The notes beneath the pieces were generated by a model that had not been told where the DNA came from, made no database searches, and was given only the letters and a program-made list of their open reading frames with translations. Made by a program: the position numbers and the translations under genes. From Bradysia coprophila (taxonomy: Eukaryota > Arthropoda > Insecta > Diptera > Sciaridae), in assembly GCF_014529535.1 (NCBI RefSeq), contig NW_023503751.1:1472614-1536613 (forward strand): a stretch of 64,000 nt of DNA, read 5' to 3'. This document shows positions 56,701 to 64,000 of the stretch, one piece after another. Every line of letters begins with the position of its first letter. Within the stretch, counting starts at the first letter, position 1.

Positions 56701-58845
56701 CGACCAATCCCACACACAGCCAAAATGGAGCCTCTACACCGTAGAGAAACACATTTCTCTACGACATGGTCAAGAAATTCCGACTGGCGCTGGAGAACCA
56801 AACAATGAAACTTCATCCGATTTAAACAACAACGAAAATCTGAATGAAGATTCGGCAAGTGGAATTGAAATCGACATGACAGCAAACGCTGATCTTCCTC
56901 TTGCTCATATGGAGCACAACTCACGACGTTCGTCGAAAAAGCGGGCTCTTCCTAATATCACGCAACAACGTGTAAAACGCACACGATATCAAAAATAAAA
57001 TCAAAAAGCAAACTTGTGTTTTGGAAAATTGCAAAACTCTTTCATCAGAATCATTATTTCCATAATTTTCAACTCAAGATTTTAGAGATTTTCAAAGGGG
57101 TAGTACATGGTCACGCCAGAATCGGTCATTTTCTGTTATACCTCAAGATCTGAGGTTTTGATTCAAAAACCTAGGATTGTGCGTTATAACCGAAAATAAC
57201 CGATTCTGGCGTGACTATGAAACATCAACTCGAAAACTGACAAACGGCCAGAAATTGTTCCAAAGAAAGTACCAGTATTTCATGAATTTTCACAAATTTC
57301 ATGAATTTTCACAAATTTCATGAATTTTCACAAATTTCATGAATTTTCACAAATTTCATGAATTTTCACAAATTTCATGAATTTTCACAAATTTCATGAA
57401 TTTTCACAAATTTCATGAATTTTCGTGAATTTTCTCAAATTTTCATAATTTTCTAGAATTTTCTCAAATTTTCACAATTTTCTTGACATATTTTCGCGAA
57501 TATAGGCACTGCTCCTCAGATAAAACCATGCCGAAGCTAAGTATTGGGTGAATTCGAGTGCAGCGTAAGTTGACTTCATTGTAGCACTTACGGTTTGAAT
57601 ATAAACATAGACCAGTGCCCGCGTGCTTTTAAGTTCCTCATAAGGCCACGGCTTGAAACCTATGCCATTTTGTTACAATACCCAGTGCGAAAACATTTGT
57701 CCTACGACTTTTAGATTAAGGCCCTTGAAGGGCCCTAACGACAATAGACCTTGCGTGTGTCTCGGCCACCACACGTCGCAGAAAATCGAAACTGGTGCCA
57801 AAACGTAGGTATTAGTGTCCAATGACGAATGAAATTTTAATGGAAAGGTCTGTTGTGCCAGACAACCTGAAAAATCGGAAATTCGACTTGTCTGGCACGA
57901 CAGGCCTTTCAATAAAAATGTTATTCTAAAATATCATTCGTCATTGGGCACAAATACCTGCATTTTGGCAACCATTTTCTGCGACGTATGGTGGCCAAGA
58001 TACACGCTAGGTCTATACTCGTTAGGGCACTTCCAGGGCCCAAATCAAAAAGTCGTAGAACAAATGTTTTTCGCACTGGGCAATGTAACAAAATGGCATA
58101 TGTTTCAAGCCGTGGCCTTATAAGGGACTCAAAAGCACGCGTTCCTTTCCATCATACATGCTATCATATTCAACACATTTCATCGATTTTATATCGAAAT
58201 TTACATTACCTTCAGTGTTTATAGGGTAAAAGCACCAGTATTCGGCCGTGTCTCTGAATGCGGTCATCTATTGTTTAGATACCTGGCAGAATGCTGGTGC
58301 TTTTACCCTATGCACATTGATTCAAAAACCCACAATCTCAACCTCAACTATGTCCAGTTAACGTGGTTAACAATTGTCAAAGTTTAGATGATCAACTTAC
58401 GGTAGCTATGAAAAATTCGGCTCACATCACTCAGATCACAAAATGATTCAGATAATCTTAGGTCGATTTCATATTGACCTGACCTGTTCAATCTTCCAGT
58501 TTAAATTACCCAGAAATCTCGAATAATTGTAAATGAATTTGTCCCATCAAAATGTAGCCTTGAATCGACCAGTGCTCGTTTTTTCAAATCCTTCGGATAA
58601 AATGTTCCCGATGCACTGGCTAAATAACACAGAATTGCCCGAGATTCGGTCAACACAAAATCACCGTCAACATAAACCGGCACCTGATGTCGTTCGTCTG
58701 TTGTTAAATACTCGGGCGGATTCAGTTCGTCCATATGCAAATCGATATTTTTCACTTCATACTGATCGAGATCCAAATTTCGCATCAATAGCAACACGGC
58801 CCGACTTGATGGCAACAGAACACTGTGATATAAAATTGGACACAT
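47736..58845 (-). CDS. Glutathione S-transferase, delta/epsilon type, with a ~10-kb first intron
   Basis: Exon 1 (58845-58510) encodes 112 residues of thioredoxin-fold domain: MCPILYHS, SSRAVLLLMRNLDL, DERHQVPVYVDGDFVLTESR and LASASGTFYPKDLKKRALVD, ending at a GTAATT donor. The HQVP and ESRA motifs bind glutathione, and a Ser near residue 13 could be catalytic. Exon 2 (about 48466-48244) gives the helical domain NSDWFAGDDVTIADFSYLAN and ends at a GTTAGT donor. Exon 3 (47891-47736) follows an AACCCGCAG acceptor: AWGVNLKDYPNLYNWHER and PGFLENQKGAKF, stop at 47736. Exons 2 and 3 join in phase. The exon 2 acceptor I chose (GTAG at 48467) does not keep phase with exon 1, so a small missing exon or another acceptor is possible. 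About 237 residues, near normal length. It probably detoxifies electrophiles in the cytosol. The first intron carries the whole transposon cluster described below. Confidence 0.8.
48580..49042. other. GST intron; no gene seen
   Basis: Repeat-like but unassigned DNA with frames lacking known domains. Confidence 0.3.
49043..49179. mobile_element. 137-bp MITE flanked by TAT
   Basis: GGGGCCATTCACAAATTACG and its complement form the ends; TAT lies on both sides (49040-49042 and 49180-49182). G-rich GGGGGGAGGGGGG occurs inside. The MITEs at 24031 and 60884 have similar 'GGCCATTCA'-type ends. Confidence 0.8.
49256..50195 (+). pseudogene. RTE-like LINE fragment, decayed
   Basis: It begins within the reverse transcriptase (VRQGDTISPK), has LRFADDISLMAADLDQAQ near 49396-49460, then frameshifts, KLGLDDRAAEIKRRVGLACA at 49606 and LTYGAETLTLTKASENKLR, and decays in the HIPRRTDERW region to a GAAAAAGAAGAAAGAAG tail. 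Same family as 13823-17157 but more diverged. Confidence 0.85.
50196..51245. other. GST intron; no gene seen
   Basis: About 1 kb of unassigned DNA before the hAT target duplication. Confidence 0.35.
51270..51400. repeat. Left subterminal repeats of the hAT element
   Basis: Seven or so imperfect words of the type AATTTTCACAAATTTTCATG. In hAT elements such subterminal motifs bind transposase; that role is inferred. Confidence 0.65.
51964..53197. mobile_element. Foldback-like element with 30-bp tandem-repeat arms
   Basis: Outer ends ATGTCCTTGAATTTAGCACA and complement; target duplication AGTAAATC (8 bp) at 51956-51963 and 53198-53205. Each arm is an array of 30-bp units (AATCTTGATATATCAAGATT plus TGGTGACATG or TGGAAGCACG). 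Each unit contains the perfect palindrome TCTTGATATATCAAGA. The left arm has 12 units (52008-52367), the right arm about 15 in inverse order (52673-53152). Drosophila FB elements have the same plan of long inverted repeats made of ~31-bp tandem units. The middle (52370-52660) carries a minus-strand frame of unknown function. Long frames across the arms are products of the repeat. Confidence 0.88.
52376..52658 (-). CDS. Unrecognised small ORF in the foldback core
   Basis: About 94 residues of non-repetitive protein start with MKKLLEKTSKKTSQRS and include YLASQESIIVSRMNTKRL, LTGCNVLSMEVVDYIIQMM and EVDDENINF, before the frame runs into the left arm. Composition is protein-like (basic start, amphipathic middle). 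No family was recognised. It could be a captured gene fragment or the remnant of a core protein. Confidence 0.35.
53206..53452. other. Region of transposase frame next to the foldback insertion
   Basis: Part of the transposase coding sequence (DYDIDLQVALQPLASIKST); listed only to mark that coding reaches the insertion point without further breaks. Confidence 0.5.
54594..56367. repeat. Nearly perfect inverted duplication with divergent gene starts
   Basis: The left arm (54594-55172) and right arm (55682-56367) are complementary with only a few differences (for example I/H at residue 45 and one change near 54815/56147). Each arm holds the first ~147 codons of one gene and the ~140 bp upstream of its ATG. 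The centre is a smaller palindrome: TTTCACGTAAAC near 55705 and its complement near 55760. Before the LINE inserted, the two start codons were about 385 bp apart, so the shared spacer probably acts as a bidirectional promoter. Confidence 0.9.
55173..55681 (-). pseudogene. RTE-like LINE, short 5'-truncated copy
   Basis: It carries the last 151 residues (FDTCVLPVLTYGAETLTL to QQWIETG) and the GAA-rich tail (CTTCTTCTTCTTCTTTTTCA in plus sense at 55173). Target duplication ACAATTACAT at 55163-55172 and 55682-55691. Its frame has no stop, and it retains PYKRRAIGSPPERW where the 13.8-kb copy has a small deletion. Confidence 0.9.
55932..56998 (+). CDS. Zinc-finger-like partner protein of the hAT element (two exons)
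   Basis: Exon 1 (55932-56468, 179 codons) starts MDEDGSEEENSILNCFGDDF and is the same as the transposase up to residue ~145, then differs (NHSSEEDAATKKKLVNLLFQ, GWLKNKPRFAE). A GTACTA donor at 56469 and an AAAG acceptor at 56533 give a 65-bp intron in phase. Exon 2 (56534-56998) continues IPREELHFQIVEESYQWTN, then KCIVKCPFVCCNKKHTVSY and WSLYTVEKHISLRHG, a C..C/H....H arrangement like a BED or C2H2 finger, followed by an acidic stretch and a basic end (SSKKRALPN, RVKRTRYQK). About 333 residues. I infer a nuclear DNA-binding protein that pairs with the transposase through the shared N-terminus. Unspliced, exon 1 stops at 56531. Confidence 0.75.
57105..57219. mobile_element. ~115-bp MITE inside the hAT element
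   Basis: CATGGTCACGCCAGAATCGG at the left and CCGATTCTGGCGTGACTATG at the right are inverted. It lies just downstream of the zinc-finger gene. No clean duplication was seen. Confidence 0.65.
57278..57480. repeat. Right subterminal repeats of the hAT element
   Basis: Eight nearly perfect 19-bp units (ATTTTCACAAATTTCATGA), followed by more diverged words. They mirror 51270-51400. Confidence 0.85.
57618..58143. repeat. ~525-bp palindrome (foldback repeat)
   Basis: The arms match over about 240 bp each: GCGTGCTTTTAAGTTCCT against the complement at 58117-58142, AAGGCCACGGCTTGAAACCT, ATGCCATTTTGTTACA, CGAAAACATTTGTCC, and inner TGTCTGGCACGACAGGCC. The centre is near 57880. No coding frame. Confidence 0.8.
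58222..58310. mobile_element. 89-bp MITE
   Basis: TAGGGTAAAAGCACCAGTAT and GAATGCTGGTGCTTTTACCC-TA are inverted ends. If TA is taken as the duplicated target, this is mariner-like. Confidence 0.7.
58311..58509. other. GST intron next to exon 1
   Basis: Ordinary intron DNA up to the exon 1 donor at 58501-58509. Confidence 0.4.
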
Positions 58846-59189
58846 TTTTCGATCGCATCTTTAACAGCAAACAGCGAATGGGAAACTAAGCACGAAAGTG
58901 AATTGTTTGCGCGATTGTTAATTGTGTGTCGCTTGTTCACACACAAAATCGACATCCAAAAATACACTCACGATGAGTGATAGCAGAACAAAACGGAAGC
59001 ATTTTTATTGCTAGAAATCGAATTAGTGACGTTGTGAAAAGACGCGTTGGCGAAAATGTTCTACTTATTGTTGTGATAATGTTGTTCTTTAATGATGTCC
59101 GAAAACACAACCTGCAGGCCCGCGAATATTTAATGTGTAGCAGTAGATTTGTCATTATGCATGTCGTACTCTGCTGAAATTATAGTGCA
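58846..59189. promoter_or_regulatory. Upstream region of the GST gene
   Basis: Contains the presumed promoter and 5' leader of the minus-strand GST gene. No clear TATA box, initiator or response element was identified. Confidence 0.3.
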
Positions 59190-60600
59190 GTCCTTTGTGT
59201 CAATAAAAATAGCTCCGTGGCCGTTAGATTTTAGATTTATCAGTTTGGGGCGATCATTTAAGTTCTCGATACACAGATCTGTTGATCCTTCGTTTCCATT
59301 CACGGTCATCATGTAAATCACGGCAGCCTTCCTGTTGCCGATAGGAACCTGTCTAAGATGTCAGGTCCTATTGCAGCAATTTCCGAAGGAACCACCTCGT
59401 AGTCTCCGAGCATCCTGCGTCTTAGTTGAAGAAATTTGAGGCAATCACATATCAAGTGTGCACCCGTTTCTTCTTCTAGATCGCAGGAACATCTCGGATT
59501 GTCCGAAAGCCTCAACTTATTCATGTGCCGATTCAGCCCGCAATGTCCCGTAATCGCTCCTACTACTCTTCTAATGCGATTTCGATTTCCATTTTGAGCA
59601 GATCTTTGGCCCATTTTTTGTTAGGCTTAGGGGAGAAGCATTTCGTGTGAATGCCTCCATTACACGCTTCCCAGCGTTCTGCGTGTTTACGCTTAACCCA
59701 GTCTTCCAGTGCTCTTTTACACTCCGACTGGGGAATCGGAAGGTACGGTTCTGACCCGTTTGCCTCAGTCGCCGAGCCTTCTTTGGCCAGCTTATCCTAC
59801 CCAGACCAAATTGATCCGATTGCTCAGACCAAGAAGGTTTAGGTATTCCTTACATTCCTTCACCAGCTTGGATGTGACTACAGGCGATACGAGTGCCGTG
59901 ATCATTCCTATATTGTCAAGACTTATAAGGACCTCTTCGCCTTGCGTCCCTATAGGCAGAGTTTCATGTGCTCCCATGAGTGCCGCATAAAGCTCCGCCT
60001 GAGGTACGCTGGCGATCTCTCCCAGGTGGAAGAAATTGCCTAGCCCCGTTTCGGGGGCATACACTCCAGCTCCTGTTCCATTTGGAGTTTTCGAACCGTC
60101 ACTGAATCTGACTTTACTTCCCCTTGATAGGCCAGTAGGCCAGCCGTTAAGCCAGTCTGTTCTGCCTAAGAAGGTAGCGTCGAATCGCTTCGTGAAGTCA
60201 ATCACCGGTGTCATCCGGTCTCTGGGCATACCGAAAACTGGGCTTTCTACCACACCACATATTTTCCAGTGCCCTGCCTGGAAGTTAGAAGTCCACAAGC
60301 CATATTGCACCAACCGATCCGCCGTGGCTCTAGCCTGAATAATTAGGTCGAGCGGTGGTACATTCAGTGTCTCCATGGCCGCGGTAGCTGTGGTCTTCAT
60401 AGCTCCAGTTATGCAAATGCACACTAGCCTTTGAATTTCCCCTAGCTCTTTCCGCGCACTCTCTATGTCTAGTCTCGGCCACCACACCACCGACCCATGA
60501 CATATCATGGGTCTGACGACGGCCTCATAGAGCCACAGAATAGCCTTCGACGGCAGATCCCAATTCCTCCCGAAGGAGTTCTTACAGATCCGTGCCCTTA
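59190..60600 (-). pseudogene. LINE ORF2 C-terminal region with RNase H (I/R1/LOA-like)
   Basis: Minus strand, right to left: WDLPSKAILWLYEAVVRPMI and CHGSVVWWPRLD (about 60570-60470), LQRLVCICITGAMKTTATAA-like segment, then RNase H with VRFSDGSKTPNGTGAGVY (first Asp), SVPQAELYAALMGA (Glu) and VLISLDNIGMITAL (second Asp), ending LVWVG near 59795. After a decayed stretch with stops, 59614-59318 carries HMNKLRLSDNPRCSCDLEEE and THLICDCLKF-like Cys-rich end. An RNase H after the reverse transcriptase identifies the I/R1/LOA group. The 5' part is lost at 60600. Confidence 0.8.
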
Positions 60601-60883
60601 ACGTTTATAAGAGAAGGAGTTGTAGGGAGATAAAACTATCTGCAATGAATAAAATACAGTTGATGTGTTCACGGCCAAAGCCGGATAATGTATGATCATG
60701 CTGGAGCGCAGGCTACTTGATGCTTGATAATTCAATGGCAAACGTGATCACCTTCACCTCTTGAGAAATGTTGTCGGTATATATGTTGTTGAAGCCGGTT
60801 ATGAGACTTGCTGGGTGTTGACGATTTTTCTGCGATTATGGCCTATGTGTCCGCGAATGGATTCCGGATTGTTCGTGTGCCAA
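60601..60883. other. No gene seen
   Basis: Unassigned DNA between the LINE fragment and a MITE. Confidence 0.35.
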
Positions 60884-61040
60884 GGGGCCATTCATAAATG
60901 ACGTCCACTACTTTTGGTCGATTTTAGACTACCCCCTAGTCACGCAAAAATGGTCAAATTTAACCCAATTTTGTTAGGGTCGTCACGTTTTCTTGAGTCC
61001 CCCTCACCCAGAACACGGACGTCATTTATGAATGGTCCCC
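60884..61040. mobile_element. 157-bp MITE
   Basis: GGGGCCATTCATAAATGACG and its near complement CGTCATTTATGAATGGTCCCC form the ends. AA flanks both sides. The ends resemble those of 49043-49179. Confidence 0.8.
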
Positions 61041-61489
61041 AATGTGGAATTGTTCGGTGCTTTCCGACAGGCCAAATGTGTGCCGGTTGTCAAGGATATT
61101 GGTGTCTGATTTTCTAATTTTCCAACCAGATGATTGTATTGAAAATATCATTATGCATGAAGGTAATTCTTTTAAGTAAGAACGTGAACTCCAGTTAAGT
61201 GATTAAGGATGTATTGTCACTTACAGAAATACACATTTTAATTTTCAATTCAATTTAATTCATTTATTTTACGTCCACTACTGCAGTCTAGATTGCAAAA
61301 CAGCAAGAGTTTTTCGCTCACACTTCCGAATGACAGTAAATCGGGTCAGGTTAAAACAGATTAAAACGGCAGTGTCAAATTGTAGCCAGCGGATCCTGGT
61401 CTGAAATAAATGAAGACCTAAAGTAGCGACTGATTTATCGCTGAAGAGGAAGGATGAGCAACAAAAAACTGACAATCAAACGGTTCCGT
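61041..61489. other. No gene seen
   Basis: Unassigned AT-rich DNA. Confidence 0.35.
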
Positions 61490-62480
61490 TTCTTAGAAAT
61501 TTATTTGACCATGACGAATATTTTCGCACAATCTCCAGTGCGCTTTTCTAAAATCGACCATTTCTTTGATCATCTGAATTGCATCAGGCGTCTGCTCATA
61601 TGGGCATGAGTTTTACTTCCTTCACTGTACCGACACGCTGTCATTGCGTCCAAATAGTCTTTCGGATCGATGAGATCGGGCTAAATGTACTTATTCACCG
61701 TCTGAACGAAGTCGAACAGCTGCTTCATCTGCTTGAGCAACGTTTCGATCAAAGGATTCTGATTTTTACTGATGAACAGATCTTTTCCCTTCGCCACAAT
61801 GTTGCCGTCGATAGCTTTTTTGCGGATACGATCGACTAGTTCCGTAGGAAGCGGTACTTGGCCGTACATAAAAAACGAATGTTGCAGCGTTCGTACGTCC
61901 CGTAAAAATTTCGTTTTGATCAGCATCAATGCTACGGCTACGGCTCGAAGTAAGCATTGCGTCCCGTAAATATCAGTTCCGAAACGTCGGCATCTCTAAC
62001 ATCGAGAAATGGTTGATCCATGTCATCCCAATATTAATCATCACTTGTACCGATAGTTTCGTACCATTTCATGAAATCGTAACACTCCTGATCGTTTCCC
62101 TGTCGTATGAATAATGAAGCCGCAAATTGTCTTTGCGACAAAATCGCAACATTTCCAGTGCATGATCAGTGCAACTTTGACAGCATCGTAGGTCTTGATT
62201 TTAACCAAATAGTTGACGAGAAGATATCTTGTCCGCATTGATCCAAGATTTCCCAGAAACGCCCCACTCCCGTTTCGAACACATTCGCCGACAACATAAC
62301 ATGAGCTATGTAGTTCTGCACGCAAAAACCTCTCTGCCATTTGATGCACGTTTCTGGCATTTTTATTTGCACTTGGATGCATGCCACTTCGTGGTTAATA
62401 TCAGCGGTCTGATGATCTCGACAACAATATAGCAACCCCCGACTCGTACACTTGTAAATTCACTTCATCGAAGTGTCATG
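61490..62480 (-). pseudogene. Decayed coding sequence of unknown family
   Basis: Minus-strand frames that look protein-like follow one another with shifts: ICKWQ-type opening (MPETCIKWQRGFCVQNYIAH), ETGVGRFWEILDQCGQDIF, then FIRQGNDQECYDFMKWYETI and DDMDQPFLDVRDADVSELIF near 62095-61960, TLQHSFFMYGQVPLPTELVD near 61890-61830, LKQMKQLFDFVQTVNKY and DPKDYLDAMTACRYSEG near 61660-61610. Several stops and frameshifts break the reading. The helical, charged text suggests a cellular or large-element protein, but I do not recognise the family. Confidence 0.4.
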
Positions 62481-63942
62481 ACATTTGGGTAGCATTTCAC
62501 GACCAAAATACATCGTGAGAAATCTAACCTCACAGTTACACCTGTCATCGTTAACCTTGACCTTGCACATTTCGAATAGGACCCTGTGGTCTTTCCGGAA
62601 GAGCTTGAACGTTGAATCACTCACAGTGGAATGACCCACTTGGATCCCCCTTTTTGCCCTCCTTGTTCAATACTTTGTTACTCTGTGTGTACATCGTATC
62701 GATGTATTGAACAGCGCCGGACCGCCATCCGAAATGTGTTAAACTTAAGACTAACAACAATCACCGTCGCCGGACTAAGTGACTGGACTAGCTACTTTTG
62801 CATATATCATTCATAGTACTAGTCCGACACAATATAATGCCGCAAGGAAAATTTACCTGTTACCTGCTTTGTCATCCCACTGCATTCATTAAATTACCTG
62901 TATTCGTCCAGTTACCTGAGTCCGTTTATAAAGCCGACTGTTCTAGCCAACGACGGGCCTACGGGTACGGTAATAACAACGTTCGTAGACCCGAAGATTG
63001 GCAGCAGGGAGATGAACCGCTCGCCGGAGCCTTTGCTCGAGATGATTCTTACGTAGGGTCGAGGGGTCAGTTTTCATACAATATACATGTTAGAAAGATC
63101 ATTCCTCCTTCCACAAAACATCCGTCAGCATCTCGCTTCGATGCCATGGGCGAACGTATACCATACCGTAGCAATCTCAGCGTTTAGCATTGTGCAGTTC
63201 ACTCATTTTGCATCGCATTGTCACGGCGCCAAAGACCGACTCAACCGGCTATTCACGCAGCACTCACGCTCACACTTCACATTATTCACACACGGGACAG
63301 TTCCAGCTAACTTTAAATCGTACTCACATCCCTCGGAAACAATTTTCACCCCAAATAAACCGAGAAATTCACAAAAATTGCGGAGCGAAAAGAAAAACAC
63401 GACCGTCCATTTTCACCGCACACTTTTCAATTCCTGTCATCGTTAACTGAACGAAACTCAGTGAAGAAAAAATCGTTCCTGAACGAGCTCTTTGTTTAAT
63501 TCTTTGTTTAATTTCAGAGTTTCGGATCTTCAATGATCTCATAAACATAATCGAAAGTCTTTTGCCAGTGCATTTACAACATAATTTTTGCGCTCTTTAA
63601 CGAATATTATGAATATTCGAAAATTTTGCGATTGATAACTTTCACAAAACTGAACAACAGCTCCAACTAATGTCAAACTACGTTCACATTAATTTTAGAG
63701 CTGCGTTCTTTTCGATCACTTGAAACTTGACATTTCAATTGCCACGAAAGTGAACCAGTGCAAATATAGCCCTCAGTATACTTCTGAGCGTCATTCAGTT
63801 CATACACACATTGAAGCTGCAAAGAAGACAGTTTGGAATTGGGACTCATTAGGAAAAACAGTGTGCCGCTTAAAGTTAAACAAACAAACGGTTGTTAGAA
63901 GTATTTTGCTTTACGGTCCGCAATCTTCGAAACTGCTTCTAA
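62481..63942. other. No confident gene; one unrecognised plus-strand frame
   Basis: The frame at 62798-63187 (RRAYGYGNNNVRRPEDWQQG, PLAGAFARDDSYVGSRG) has protein-like composition but no family I know, and is not called as a gene. The rest is AT-rich. Confidence 0.25.
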
Positions 63943-64000
63943 AATGGGAGGACTTGATGGAAAGAAAGAAAATGGCAAGAAGCGCTCCAGAAATGACGTT
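63943..64000 (+). CDS. Possible gene start at the window edge
   Basis: An ATG at 63943 opens MGGLDGKKENGKKRSRNDV, a lysine/arginine-rich N-terminus that runs off the window. The context (AAAATGGG) is acceptable for an insect start. A second frame from about 63790 is also open through the end. Without downstream sequence this is only a candidate. Confidence 0.25.

Larger units (their letters stand above)
51254..57511. mobile_element. Complete two-gene hAT-type transposon
   Basis: The left end CAGTGCCTATATTCGCGAAA and the right end (complement, 57488-57511) are terminal inverted repeats of at least 24 bp. The 8-bp target duplication CTCCTCAG is exact at 51246-51253 and 57512-57519. Both ends carry subterminal tandem words (ATTTTCACAAATTTCATGA). 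Inside are a hAT transposase gene on the minus strand, a zinc-finger gene on the plus strand, and between them an inverted duplication of their 5' parts. Later passengers are a foldback-like element (51964-53197), a LINE fragment (55173-55681) and a small MITE (57105-57219). It sits in the first intron of the GST gene. Confidence 0.92.

Noticed and set aside
58533..58889. 118-residue plus-strand frame
   Set aside because: Antisense shadow of GST exon 1.

Overview
The window looks like a piece of an AT-rich insect nuclear genome, most likely a fly or midge (Diptera). The evidence is spliced genes with short introns (60-75 bp), an insect delta/epsilon-type glutathione S-transferase, an invertebrate kainate-type glutamate receptor, and the repeat content: BEL/Pao, RTE-like, jockey/I-like and Penelope-like retroelements, many hAT- and mariner-type MITEs, and short interspersed elements built like Drosophila DINE-1/INE-1. 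I cannot name the species. No bacterial operons, rRNA genes or CRISPR arrays are present.

Layout. 1-5390: a non-LTR reverse transcriptase remnant, a (GTCY)n-bearing interspersed element, and a decayed BEL/Pao pol on the minus strand. 5390-13140: a dense nest of 'GCCCC-hairpin' elements around a long inverted-repeat element that carries two tRNA-like modules and two MITEs. 13.8-17.16 kb: an RTE-like LINE on the minus strand, split by a 910 bp hAT-type MITE that itself contains a mariner-type MITE. 17.43-17.73 kb: two exons of a LITAF-domain gene. 17.88-21.18 kb: more hairpin elements and a second copy of the tRNA-like repeat. 21.45-23.68 kb: a broken ionotropic glutamate receptor gene with a MITE in its ligand-binding domain. 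24-25.6 kb: a large MITE and a Penelope-type GIY-YIG domain. 25.9-30 kb: three 'GACCC-hairpin' elements. 30-36 kb: mostly non-coding DNA, palindromes and tandem repeats. 36.6-39.9 kb: a LINE remnant and a decayed hAT transposase. 40.8-41.6 kb: a Gag-like ORF with an N-terminal PHD finger. 42-44.7 kb: no genes seen. 44.7-46 kb: hairpin elements. 47.7-58.85 kb: a glutathione S-transferase gene on the minus strand whose first intron has grown to about 10 kb. 59.2-60.6 kb: a LINE RNase H segment. 61-64 kb: unrecognised decayed coding sequence, and possibly the start of a gene at the right edge.

The most interesting object is inside the GST intron. Bases 51254-57511 form a complete hAT-type transposon: 8-bp target duplication CTCCTCAG, terminal inverted repeats beginning CAGTGCCTATATTCGCG, and subterminal tandem repeats. 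It holds two genes facing away from each other across a nearly perfect palindrome of about 0.57 kb per arm, so both proteins share the same first ~147 residues. One gene is a hAT transposase with no visible zinc finger. The other, spliced, gene has a C/H zinc-finger-like motif and a basic tail but no transposase core. A reasonable hypothesis is a two-component element in which a separate DNA-binding partner and the transposase share an N-terminal interaction domain. The transposase gene is itself interrupted by a foldback-like element whose arms are 30-bp tandem repeats, each containing a 16-bp palindrome. Removing that element in silico joins the frame to a typical hAT C-terminal motif (ADVERLIS).

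Much of the window can be read as a dated series of insertions: several MITEs sit in sequences whose uninterrupted frame or empty second copy is also visible, giving exact target duplications.
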